64,000 bases of DNA from Cyanobacteria bacterium RU_5_0 (lineage in GTDB: Bacteria > Cyanobacteriota > Cyanobacteriia > Elainellales > Elainellaceae): positions 1-64,000 of the forward strand of contig JAAUSF010000006.1 of NCBI GenBank assembly GCA_012033255.1, read 5' to 3'. How positions within the stretch are numbered: position 1 is the stretch's first letter; each line of letters opens with the position of its first letter. The notes under the pieces are model-generated. The model was not told the origin of the DNA. It was given only the letters and a program-made list of their open reading frames with translations, and searched no databases. The translations under genes and the position numbers were made by a program. Shown piece after piece: positions 36,441 to 44,959 of this stretch.

Positions 36441-38033
36441 TCAGGACGCAAAATTTTGACTAAACTCGACAAGCCAATCTTTAACGCGATGGGTCGCTCG
36501 ACAGTCATCTTCGTTGTAGCGCAGGATAGCCTCAAGGAACGCCCGATCGCCCGTTTCCAACCACTTCGCATACCAGCAGATCGACTGGGCACCATTCGCA
36601 TCCGGATCACGCCAATCAAACCCAAGCCAACGCGCGATCGGCTTCAGTGCATAGCTTTCCACAGGCAAAATTGCCACACGAGTCACTCGCTCATGCAAAT
36701 CGACAAATCGTGCCATCAGTGGCTCAACCCGATCGCTCGGCGTCCCATACTGCTCTGCTAACCGTTTCGCAGTTTGCACTTCATAGGGGCAGAAGTGAAA
36801 AATCGGAGCATCCGGATACTGCCAAACTAATTCCAAAAATTGCTCCCAAACTAGCCCTTCATCTCGCTGATGTTCTGCCAGCAACGGATAGAAAATTTCG
36901 CTTTGGGCAAAGCGATCGACCACCAACACCCCATGCAAATACACCAAATTTTGTTCTGGAGCCGCCTCAATATCAAAATAAAGTTCCACCGATGCAGTCG
37001 GCAACTCGATCGCAGACAAGAGCGGGTGAGGCGGTGGATGAGGCGGGGTCACATCAGCAAGTGCCTGATTCTGGAGCGTAGATTGTGCCTGTCGGATTAG
37101 CCGATGTGCGACTTGCAACCCAAAACCAGGTAACGATTCTAGCTGTTTGGGAATAGCAACGGCTAATGTTTCAACGGTAGTAATATTCTGCTCTTTGAGG
37201 AAGGCGTAGCGGCTAGGAGTGACTCCAGGCAAGAGAGAAAGATGGCGATCGCTCTGAGCTAACCCATAGCAATGACTAAACCACTGGCAGAGATCACATC
37301 GATTGTGAGCAATAAACAGTTCAGGCTCTTCTGGTTGCAACAAGGTCTCCATACAACCCTGCAACGCTTCCTGCATTCGGGGCAGCATCTCAACCAAATT
37401 CACGGCATATGACCCTCGTTGTCGGAGCATGAGCCAACTTGTCTCTGACCACATTCCCTGAACAACCGCCAACACATAAGCATGGAATGTCGCCGCCACT
37501 TGATAATCTAGCTTAGGACGTTTGCCCAATCGAATATCCACTGGAGCATAGAGCCAGTCCCCAAAAATTGACTGTCCGGGCTGCTTCACAAGAATATCCG
37601 GACAGCTAACCAGATTCACGCCATTTTCTAGCGTCATCTGAAGCACACCTTGAGTAATGCGATCGACCCCCTGCTGCATAAATTCCAGCGTTGCTGTCGC
37701 ACCCGCAACCCAATCGCGTCTGGGATAATTTGGACGATGCACGAGATCATTCGCAAGAACGGTTCTCTGATGCGCGAGGCTATCTTGATGCAGCTTCAAC
37801 AAATAGTCATTCGGAGGATCACGCAACTGCTGATCTCCATACACATCCAAAAACATCCGTCTGCGACAGCGTTGGAAATTGAACAAAAGATCATCTGTTA
37901 GCCACAAACCATCCAGATTTGGAGTCAGCGTTGCGATCGGCAACGGCAATGGATTACTGGATACCAGAACTAGGGAGGCTGGATGAAGTCCCTCAGCCTC
38001 CGATCGATTGGGGCGGTGAGGGTTAACAGGCAA
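36441..38033 (-). CDS. TM0106-family RecB-like nuclease
   Basis: A 530-residue predicted nuclease. The N-terminal half looks like a RecB-type PD-(D/E)xK domain with cysteines near 30-40% of its length (CDLCQWFSHC) that may bind an Fe-S cluster, as in Cas4/AddB relatives. The C-terminal half (about 340-530) opens with VELYFDIEAAPEQNLVYLHG and closes with YNEDDCRATHRVKDWL, the DEDD-type exonuclease pattern seen in YprB/RNase H-like domains. The protein family is named TM0106 and its role is unproven, but nucleic acid processing or repair is likely. No cas gene lies nearby. Confidence 0.85.
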   Translation of the reverse strand: MPVNPHRPNRSEAEGLHPASLVLVSSNPLPLPIATLTPNLDGLWLTDDLLFNFQRCRRRMFLDVYGDQQLRDPPNDYLLKLHQDSLAHQRTVLANDLVHRPNYPRRDWVAGATATLEFMQQGVDRITQGVLQMTLENGVNLVSCPDILVKQPGQSIFGDWLYAPVDIRLGKRPKLDYQVAATFHAYVLAVVQGMWSETSWLMLRQRGSYAVNLVEMLPRMQEALQGCMETLLQPEEPELFIAHNRCDLCQWFSHCYGLAQSDRHLSLLPGVTPSRYAFLKEQNITTVETLAVAIPKQLESLPGFGLQVAHRLIRQAQSTLQNQALADVTPPHPPPHPLLSAIELPTASVELYFDIEAAPEQNLVYLHGVLVVDRFAQSEIFYPLLAEHQRDEGLVWEQFLELVWQYPDAPIFHFCPYEVQTAKRLAEQYGTPSDRVEPLMARFVDLHERVTRVAILPVESYALKPIARWLGFDWRDPDANGAQSICWYAKWLETGDRAFLEAILRYNEDDCRATHRVKDWLVEFSQNFAS

Positions 38034-38413
38034 AGACCTCCATAGGCGTTAAGGGAGTGAGGGAGTGAAGGGTGAAGGATGAAGCATGAAGGATGAAGAA
38101 TGAAGGGTGGGAGATGGGGAGATGGTTTAAGGGTGGGAGGTTGAATGCTGAATGGTTGACACCTAAATGGGAGCAGGGGGTAAATCCTGCGGAGTGGGGC
38201 GATCGCCCTAGTTGAACCTTGAATTGCTGCCTCCAGTCTTTCATACGGTACCCATTTCTCTACTCATTTCTCTACCTATCTCTCTTCTCTACTCATCGTC
38301 TCTACAAAAGAGGGTTAGATTTTTATGTCCCAGCGTTACTTATGAATTTAACGCGATTTTCTCACTTTTGACGGCTGACTCTAGAACTTCTATGCTGACA
38401 AAATCCTGACACA
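38034..38413. repeat. Heptamer-rich intergenic region (GATGAAG/ATGAAGG)
   Basis: From about 38050 to 38110 the heptamers GGTGAAGGATGAAG, CATGAAGGATGAAG and AATGAAGG run in near-tandem, followed by GGTGGGAGATGGGGAGATGG. Pyrimidine-rich TCTCTAC repeats follow at 38255-38310. No gene is visible in the 380 bases before the lyase gene. Confidence 0.65.
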
Positions 38414-39631
38414 ATGATCATGACAATTGAACTTGTGGGTGCCATGACTTTAATATCCCTCAACCTGACGCAGTTAGAACAGTATCGCCAACAGTTCCCA
38501 ACGTTGAGCCATAAAGCTTACTTCAATTTTGGGGGGCAGGGAACCATGCCACAAGGGGCGATTACGGCGATTCATCAAGCCCATGAATATGTTCAGCGAT
38601 CGGGTCCTTTTTCCAATGAGGTGAACCGTTGGATTACGCAAGAAACAAAGCGAATGCGCGAAGCGATCGCCGCTGAACTGAGTGTCTCCGAAAGCACAAT
38701 CACATTGACAGAAAGCGTTTCTGCGGGGTGCAACATTGCGCTGTGGGGAATGGATTGGCAACCTGGGGATCATCTGCTGATGTCAGATTGTGAACACCAT
38801 AGCGCGATCGCGATTGCCTTAGAAATTCAGCATCGGTTTGGCATCGAAATTAGCATTTGTCCATTGATGGCAACCCTCAATCAAGGCGATCCGGCTGCGG
38901 TCATTGCTCAGCATCTCCGTCCGACAACTCGCCTCGTGTTACTAAGTCATATTCTCTGGAATACAGGACAGCTTTTACCTTTAGCAGAGATTGCTCAAGT
39001 CTGTCATGAACTGGCTTACTCTCGTCCAATCCGAGTGTTAGTTGACGCAGCGCAGTCAGTCGGACTGTTGCCCCTGAAGCTCGATGAATTGGGCGTTGAT
39101 TTTTATGCCTTCACCGGACACAAATGGTGGTGCGGTCCAGCAGGGGTAGGCGGACTATACGTGCGATCGGATGCCTTGGAAAGCCTCCGTCCTACTTATG
39201 TCGGATGGCGCGGCATCACTAAAAATGCGATCGGCTACCCAACCGGATATCTTCCTGATGGACGACGATTTGAAGTTGGCACCTCAGATTACACCCTATA
39301 CGGAGGGTTACGGGCAGCGATCGCCACGCATCATCAATGGGGGACAGCCAACGAACGCTATCAGCGCATCCTGGAACTGAGTCACTATCTTTGGCAGCGT
39401 CTTGCAGCCCTTCCTAATCTCACCTGTCTACGGACAGCCCTACCTGAAACCGGACTCGTCTCATTCCAGCTTGCTGAGGGCAATCACGATCAACTCGTTG
39501 AATTCTTAGAGCGACAAGGGTTTCTGCTTCGCATGATCGTCAATCCTGACTGTATTCGAGCTTGCATTCACTATTTCACGCTAGAAGCAGAGATCGATCG
39601 GTTGGTTGAAGCAATTCAAAAGTTTAGATAA
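38414..39631 (+). CDS. C-DES-type L-cyst(e)ine C-S lyase (class V aminotransferase fold)
   Basis: A 405-residue pyridoxal-phosphate enzyme. Its sequence recalls the Synechocystis cyst(e)ine lyase C-DES throughout: the N-terminal YFNFGGQGTMP, DAAQSVGLLPL with the PLP aspartate D211, and GHKWWCGPAGVGGLY with PLP lysine K237. That enzyme splits cystine to a persulfide and pyruvate, and can feed sulfur to Fe-S clusters. The call is from memory of the family and not from a search; an isopenicillin epimerase-like or NifS-like role is less likely. A second in-frame ATG at 38444 is also possible; neither has a clear ribosome binding site. Confidence 0.85.
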   Translation: MIMTIELVGAMTLISLNLTQLEQYRQQFPTLSHKAYFNFGGQGTMPQGAITAIHQAHEYVQRSGPFSNEVNRWITQETKRMREAIAAELSVSESTITLTESVSAGCNIALWGMDWQPGDHLLMSDCEHHSAIAIALEIQHRFGIEISICPLMATLNQGDPAAVIAQHLRPTTRLVLLSHILWNTGQLLPLAEIAQVCHELAYSRPIRVLVDAAQSVGLLPLKLDELGVDFYAFTGHKWWCGPAGVGGLYVRSDALESLRPTYVGWRGITKNAIGYPTGYLPDGRRFEVGTSDYTLYGGLRAAIATHHQWGTANERYQRILELSHYLWQRLAALPNLTCLRTALPETGLVSFQLAEGNHDQLVEFLERQGFLLRMIVNPDCIRACIHYFTLEAEIDRLVEAIQKFR

Positions 39632-39736
39632 AACTTTCAAGCCTCGTAGCCATAACTACGCAGTATCCTATAAGTCCGAGTTATAACAGAACGTAAAGAA
39701 GTTTATTGCAAAGTTTGAAGCAGTTCACACTTACAA

Positions 39737-39876
39737 GGATGCTTTGAGAAGTATTTAATCCCCCATAGCTTCCCTCCAAAAGGGGGAACAAAACCACTCA
39801 AAGTCCCCTTTTTAACGGGATTTGGGGGGATCTAAAACCTGTAAGCGTAGCCATAAAAACTTTTCAAACATTCTCT
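39737..39876. repeat. MITE-like element with terminal inverted repeats
   Basis: The left end GGATGCTTTGAGAAGTATTTA and the right end ATAAAAACTTTTCAAACATTC are imperfect inverted repeats (about 17 of 21). The interior holds CCCCTTTTTAACGGGATTTG and GGGGGAACAAAACCACTCAA. No coding sequence. It lies between the lyase and NADH dehydrogenase genes. Confidence 0.7.
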
Positions 39877-39915
39877 TAGGGAACCCAATCGATTAAATGT
39901 AGGGAGTTGCTAGAA

Positions 39916-41268
39916 ATGGCGGGTGAAACGCAGTCTTCTCATCAAGTGGTGATTATCGGTGGCGGTTTTGGTGGACTTTATGCTGCCAAAGAGCTAGGAC
40001 GTGCCCCTGTTCAGGTGACATTAATTGATAAACGCAATTTTCACCTGTTTCAGCCCTTGCTCTATCAAGTGGCAACCGGAACTCTCTCGCCAGCCGATAT
40101 TTCTTCCCCTCTACGCGGCATTCTCAGTCAAAACAAAAATACCCAAGTGCGGCTGGATGAAGTCGTTGATGTTGACCCTGAACAAAAAAAATTGACGTTA
40201 CGGGGCGGCGAATTAGCCTACGACACACTGATTGTTGCCACTGGTGTCAGTCATCATTATTTCGGCAACGACCACTGGAAGCCCACCGCTCCTGGTTTAA
40301 AAACCGTCGAAGATGCGCTGGAAATGCGTCGCCGAATTTTCATGGCATTTGAAGCTGCTGAGAAAGAACCCGATCCAGTCGCACGTCAGGCGTGGCTCAC
40401 TTTTGTAATTGTGGGTGGTGGACCCACTGGGGTGGAACTCGCAGGAGCGATCGCCGAACTCGCCTTCAAAACCCTCAAACAAGACTTCCGCAACATTGAC
40501 ACGGCTGAAGCCAAAATCCTGCTTTTGGAAGGCCTGGATCGAATTTTGCCGCCTTATCCCCCAGAGCTATCGGCTAAAGCGGCTGAATCTTTAAGCAAAT
40601 TAGGGGTGACGACCCGCACAAAGACGCTGGTGACAAACATCGAAAATAACATCGTCACCGCTAAACAGGGAGATGCGATCGAACAAATTTTCGCTCGAAC
40701 GATCCTCTGGGCGGCAGGGGTAAAGGCATCGGCGATGGGAAAAGTCTTGGAGCAACGAGCAGGAGCCACACTCGATCGGGTGGGGCGGGTGACGGTTAAC
40801 CCCGATCTCAGCATTCCCAATCATTCTGATATTTTCGTGATTGGCGACTTAGCCCTTTACACCCACCAAGGCGACAAGCCTCTGCCTGGGATCGCTCCCG
40901 TTGCCATCCAACAAGGACAATATGTTGCCAAACTCGTCCAAGAACGGCTTAACGGTCAACCGATCGCTTCCTTCTATTACAGCGATTCAGGCAACTTAGC
41001 GGTGATCGGGCAGAATCAAGCCGTCGCCAATATCGGACGCTGGAAACTCTCCGGTGCGCTAGCCTGGTTCATCTGGATCTTTGCCCACATCTACTACCTG
41101 ATCGAATTCGACAATAAACTGATTGTGCTGTTGCAGTGGGGCTGGAACTACTTCACCCGTAATCGAGGCGCACGGCTGATTACAGGCGAAGGTTCCCTGG
41201 TGCAGGTTGATGTTGATACCAGTGGAAATTACAGTGTACCTGCGAATAAATCTCCTGTTGAGGTGTAA
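39916..41268 (+). CDS. ndbB: Type II NADH dehydrogenase (NDH-2)
   Basis: A 450-residue flavoprotein that moves electrons from NAD(P)H to quinone without pumping protons. The FAD motif is VVIIGGGFGGLYAAKELGRA (near residue 15) and the NADH motif is IVVGGGPTGVELAGAIAE (near 165). The C-terminus (IWIFAHIYYLIEFDNK, then LLQWGWNYF) is a membrane-binding segment, as in other NDH-2 enzymes. ATG 39916 is preceded by AGGGAG nine bases upstream; a TTG at 39907 is also in frame. In cyanobacteria such enzymes, called NdbA to NdbC, seem to act mainly as redox sensors; which subtype this is remains open. Confidence 0.9.
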   Translation: MAGETQSSHQVVIIGGGFGGLYAAKELGRAPVQVTLIDKRNFHLFQPLLYQVATGTLSPADISSPLRGILSQNKNTQVRLDEVVDVDPEQKKLTLRGGELAYDTLIVATGVSHHYFGNDHWKPTAPGLKTVEDALEMRRRIFMAFEAAEKEPDPVARQAWLTFVIVGGGPTGVELAGAIAELAFKTLKQDFRNIDTAEAKILLLEGLDRILPPYPPELSAKAAESLSKLGVTTRTKTLVTNIENNIVTAKQGDAIEQIFARTILWAAGVKASAMGKVLEQRAGATLDRVGRVTVNPDLSIPNHSDIFVIGDLALYTHQGDKPLPGIAPVAIQQGQYVAKLVQERLNGQPIASFYYSDSGNLAVIGQNQAVANIGRWKLSGALAWFIWIFAHIYYLIEFDNKLIVLLQWGWNYFTRNRGARLITGEGSLVQVDVDTSGNYSVPANKSPVEV

Positions 41269-41327
41269 CAACCAAATCGCTTCAGGCAGCACATTGACTA
41301 ATGGGTTTTATCCCCTATCCCGACAAC

Positions 41328-41756
41328 TTAGCCTTGCCGCTCCCAGCGAAACTTGCGATCGGCTTCCTGAATGGGAAGATCGTTAATGCTGGCTTCCCGT
41401 CGCCTCATCAACCCATTGTCCGCAAATTCCCATTGCTCGTTACCGTAGGCACGATACCATTGCCCCGAATCATCATGCCATTCATATTCAAATTTCACCG
41501 AAATTCGATTATCTGTAAAACTCCACAGTTCCTTCTTCAGTCGATAATCTAACTCTTTGTTCCACTTGCGCTCCAGGAATTCCCGGATCTTTTCGCGTCC
41601 CGTGAAAAACTCTGCCCGATTTCTCCAAACAGAGTCTCCCGTGTATGCCAAAGCGACTTTTTCGGGGTTACGAGTGTTCCAGGCATCTTCAGCTGCTTGA
41701 ACTTTGGCTTTTGCCGTTTCAAGGGTAAAGGGGGGTAAGGGAGGTTTGTTTTCCAT
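41328..41756 (-). CDS. DUF1348 / NTF2-like protein
   Basis: A 142-residue protein of the nuclear transport factor 2-like fold family. Residues 20-130 contain the family's [19 protein letters not shown], the [20 protein letters not shown] strand region and [21 protein letters not shown]. The fold makes a cone-shaped pocket, used by some members as an enzyme site; no substrate is known here. It is convergent with the NADH dehydrogenase gene, 59 bases apart, without a clear terminator between them. Confidence 0.85.
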   Translation of the reverse strand: MENKPPLPPFTLETAKAKVQAAEDAWNTRNPEKVALAYTGDSVWRNRAEFFTGREKIREFLERKWNKELDYRLKKELWSFTDNRISVKFEYEWHDDSGQWYRAYGNEQWEFADNGLMRRREASINDLPIQEADRKFRWERQG

Positions 41757-41837
41757 TGCAATGTCTGAATATATCGATAAATCCAGGCAGGTGTTTCACT
41801 CTTAGCCACAAAGGCACGAAGCTGGTTGACTGACAAA

Positions 41838-41874
41838 AGTCTCATAAGTCTCATTAAGTCTCATAAGTCTCATT
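41838..41874. repeat. Tandem AAGTCTCAT(A/T) repeat
   Basis: Four near-perfect 9- to 10-base units (AAGTCTCATAAGTCTCATT and again) in the gap before the small gene at 41967. Nearby, AGCCACAAAGGCACGAAG at 41805-41822 recurs as the reverse complement at about 63067-63090. Confidence 0.7.
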
Positions 41875-41966
41875 GCTTCGTTGCTCACCTACCCAAAAAT
41901 TAATTTCTGGCTAACAGCATAAGTCTATTGAGGGATAATTTTTAAAGAATTCAGGGAGGAGAGCGC

Positions 41967-42188
41967 ATGAATCCCGTAGAAATTGATTGTAAGACTGCCT
42001 GTGTGAATGGCTGTATACTGGGCGATCAGTGCCCTAACCTGGAGTATCGAGAGCAAGCCTCTAAATTTATCCAGGAGACTTCTTTGGATCAAATGTTGAC
42101 GATCGCTGAAGAAGCCTTACGCAAGAGGATGACGGCTCCTCCCAAGTGGATCTTCCCAGACGATGGAGTTCAACCTAACCAAGAATGA
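41967..42188 (+). CDS. Conserved cysteine-containing small protein
   Basis: A 73-residue soluble protein. Four cysteines in the first 25 residues (DCKTACVNGCILGDQCP) could bind a metal or Fe-S cluster. A predicted helix (about 35-52) and a tail rich in prolines follow. The ATG has a strong ribosome binding site (GGGAGGAG, about five bases upstream), so it is very likely expressed. No family name comes to mind; similar short proteins appear to be conserved in cyanobacteria. It is followed by another small gene in the same direction. Confidence 0.7.
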   Translation: MNPVEIDCKTACVNGCILGDQCPNLEYREQASKFIQETSLDQMLTIAEEALRKRMTAPPKWIFPDDGVQPNQE

Positions 42189-42221
42189 CGGTAGTTTTCA
42201 GTTGAATGCGATAGGCGAAGG

Positions 42222-42239
42222 GGCACGGCATGCCGTGCC
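42222..42239. repeat. Perfect 18-bp palindrome
   Basis: GGCACGGCATGCCGTGCC. This palindrome type is widespread in cyanobacterial genomes as far as I recall. It lies between the two small genes. Confidence 0.6.
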
Positions 42240-42304
42240 TGTACAGAGAACCAGAATTGTGTAGGTTATGTAATTCAAATTCCTGAGCCGATCGCCTTCT
42301 TCCC

Positions 42305-42592
42305 GTGGCTAAACAATCTCCCTCCGATCAAAATCCTGATGGAGGGGATATTTGCCCGTACTTAAGTTCTAAATCCCTCAATCAACTCATCGAAATTATG
42401 AGCTACATGGACTCGATCAAAGCACCTTGGAAGATTTATCGGGCTGGGAAACTTTGTGCAGAAGCGGTAACTCATCGCGAAGCGCAGGGTATTGTGAAAC
42501 AGTTATCAAAACTGTATCCGGGCGATCGACTCTACTGTCAATACGAAGGGCGAAACATTGCTCATTGTGGTGACGGAGGCAAACCTTTATAA
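42305..42592 (+). CDS. Small hypothetical protein, GTG start
   Basis: A 95-residue soluble protein starting at GTG. It has a cysteine/tyrosine segment (DICPYLSSK), a helix (LNQLIEIMSYMDSIK) and a C-terminal region (GDRLYCQYEGRNIAHCGDGG) with two cysteines. I do not recognise the family. There is no strong ribosome binding site before the GTG, but no better start exists downstream before residue 38. It sits in a same-direction run of small genes between the NTF2-like gene and the AlkB-like gene. Confidence 0.5.
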   Translation: MAKQSPSDQNPDGGDICPYLSSKSLNQLIEIMSYMDSIKAPWKIYRAGKLCAEAVTHREAQGIVKQLSKLYPGDRLYCQYEGRNIAHCGDGGKPL

Positions 42593-42631
42593 TTAGATCA
42601 TCTCGCAACAATAAATAGTTAGGAGAGAACA

Positions 42632-43237
42632 ACGTTCTTTGATCTAACCCATTTCACAATTCATCAGGTTGTTCATGAGCTTGCAACGATCGGTGCAATA
42701 TCTGTACCGTTATTGCAAGAAGGCATGAGATTCAAATTGCAACGAGAAGCTGAACGGTTTAGTTACGCTCCAGAGATTAAAGTGGTGGGAGAGAGCGATC
42801 GAATTGTTAGGACTGAATACAGTTCGTTTGAAACATTTCCAGATACAGCATTACACGCTCGTTTAGCGAGTGCATTTCAAGCACTAATGGATGCATCGTT
42901 GGCAGAGCTAGCGGATTATCCGTTCAGCATACCGTTGCAGTTTAATTCAAGGGTGTTGCAACGCTACGAACTCGGTCAATTGGGCATCACCCCGCATCGA
43001 GATAGTTTGAGAGCAATCAATCTCGTTTGTATTTTTAACATTAGTGGGCACGCAGAATTTTGTTTGTGTCGCGATCGCAATGGGACAGATCCCATCCAGA
43101 TTGATACGACTCCCGGTACCGTTATTTTCATGAAAGCGCCCGGATTTTTGGGATCTCAAGAACGCCCATTTCATTACGTGACGCACATTCGATCGACTCG
43201 ATATAGTTTTGGGTTGCGGCAAAAAGGGGAAGGATGA
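42632..43237 (+). CDS. AlkB-like Fe(II)/2-oxoglutarate dioxygenase, possible ACG start
   Basis: The C-terminal part carries the family's iron ligands: H-x-D in GITPHRDSLR (H95/D97 counted from TTG 42713), then H154 or H158 in RPFHYVTHIR and the 2-oxoglutarate arginine R163 (STRYSFGLR). Members demethylate nucleic acids or proteins. The first start codons usually annotated would be TTG 42713 or ATG 42725. But the frame stays open upstream to 42623 and reads like protein (FFDLTHFTIHQVVHELATIG). AGGAGAG lies just before an ACG at 42632, which I take as the start, possibly a mutated ATG. The stop codon at 43235-43237 is provided by an AGGATGAAGGATGAAG repeat. Confidence 0.65.
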   Translation, partial: TFFDLTHFTIHQVVHELATIGAISVPLLQEGMRFKLQREAERFSYAPEIKVVGESDRIVRTEYSSFETFPDTALHARLASAFQALMDASLAELADYPFSIPLQFNSRVLQRYELGQLGITPHRDSLRAINLVCIFNISGHAEFCLCRDRNGTDPIQIDTTPGTVIFMKAPGFLGSQERPFHYVTHIRSTRYSFGLRQKGEG

Positions 43238-43331
43238 AGGATGAAGAAATTTCTTTGATCTAAAATCCAAACTCTGAAATCTAAAATTGATAAGATGCTG
43301 AGGCGATCGAAGAATTTGAACATTGACATAG

Positions 43332-44734
43332 ATGAGCGATATTGATACTGAATCTCAGGATGCACTCGCGGCAGTTGATACCCTCCTCGATCGATTTACT
43401 CATTTCGGTGTAGAACTCGGATTAGAGCGAATTCAACGGCTGTTAGCTGATTTGGGCAATCCTCAGCAGCAGGTTTCCATCATTCATGTTGCCGGAAGTA
43501 ATGGTAAAGGTTCTGTCTGTGCCTGTTTATCTTCGGTTCTTGCAGAAGCGGGCTACCGCATTGGACGCTACACTTCTCCTCATTTGGTCAGTTGGTGCGA
43601 ACGGATTTGCTTGAATCAGCAGAAGATTTCACCTGCAGAACTCTATCAACTGCTGCAACAGGTTTTGGCTGCGATTCGTCCCGATCGCCCTTCTCCGACT
43701 CAGTTTGAGGTCATCACGGCTGCTGCGTGGCTATATTTTGCTCAACAGCAAGTGGATATGGCTGTGGTTGAAGTAGGGCTAGGGGGTAGATTGGATGCTA
43801 CGAATGTATGCGATCGTCCTCTTGTCAGCATTATCACTTCTCTCAGCCGTGAACATTGGCAAAAATTGGGGCCGACTCTGGCTGACATCACTCGTGAAAA
43901 AGCAGGAATTCTCAAACCTAACTGTCCGGCTGTGATCGCTCCACAACCGCCTGAAGCGACAATGGTTCTCCAGCAACGTCTAAGCGAGATGCACTGTCCT
44001 GTCATTTGGGTGCAGTCGGCTCGTGACTTGGGATATGGATGGGCAGAGGTGACAACGACTGACGTAACGCATGTCACGAGTAAAGCAGATGAGTCTGATT
44101 TGTTCCCTCCCCTCTTCATCCCCTCTCCTCCTCCCCTCCCCTCCTCCCCTCCTCACCCCCCCATCCAATATCCCCTTCCTCTGCCGGGTATTCACCAATT
44201 GATCAATTCGGCTCTGGCGATCGCGGCTCTTCAATTGTTGCAACAACAAGGATGGGCGATTACTGAAAAACACATTATTCAGGGGATGGCAAAACGCAGT
44301 GGCAGGGTCGGTTGCAGTGGTTGAATTGGCGCGATCGGCTCCTCCTGATTGATGGGGCACATAATCCAGCAGGAGTAGAAATGTTACGGCATTATGTGGA
44401 TCATAGCGATCGGGTGTCGCATCCGGTTCGCTGGGTAATAGGGATGCTGAAGACGAAAGATCACGAAGATATATTCAAAGCATTGTTGCGTTCGGGAGAC
44501 AGTTTGTATCTCGTTCCAGTACCTGATCATTTGTCGGCAGATCTAGAGCCACTGGTGACGCTTGCAACAACGGTCTGTCCGGGGTTGAAGGAATGCAATG
44601 TCTATGATGATGTCATGGCAGGATTGGAGGCATCTGTTCGAGAAAACGAGAGAAACTCAACGATCGTGCTGTGTGGATCGCTTTATTTAATCGGACATTT
44701 CTTCAAATTAACGGCTGTAGAAACCCAACACTAA
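43332..44734 (+). pseudogene. folC: Folylpolyglutamate/dihydrofolate synthase FolC, single-base frameshift
   Basis: Adds glutamate to dihydropteroate and to folates. The P-loop HVAGSNGKGS is at about 52-61. The first frame ends at a stop at 44322-44324 after sense text that becomes meaningless (KRSGRVGCSG). The C-terminal domain continues in the next frame to 44734 with QWLNWRDRLLLIDGAHNPAG, a FolC hallmark. Restoring one A in the AAAA run at 44291-44294 gives one frame of about 467 residues. A proline/serine run (LFIPSPPPLPSSPPHPP, about 258-274) before it comes from a CCCCTC-type repeat in the gene. Since folC is normally essential, a sequencing error or slippage expression should be checked. 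The gene is not linked to folK here. Confidence 0.82.
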
Positions 44735-44959
44735 GCCGCATAGCCTTGTCATGAGCGCAGATGGTGGATCTTTGCCCTCATAACCTCATAAAAAGTCAAA
44801 ATTTTTGAAAAGACGGTAGATAATGTTTCTTTTATCCGGATTCCTGGAGAAAATTTGGTTATAAATTATAGCTTTGGAAGCTTGTGCGTTCCATTGCTCA
44901 GGTTTTTTAAAGATTTCTAAAACCTGTGTCGCTAACAACTAGCCAAAATAACCAAAATA

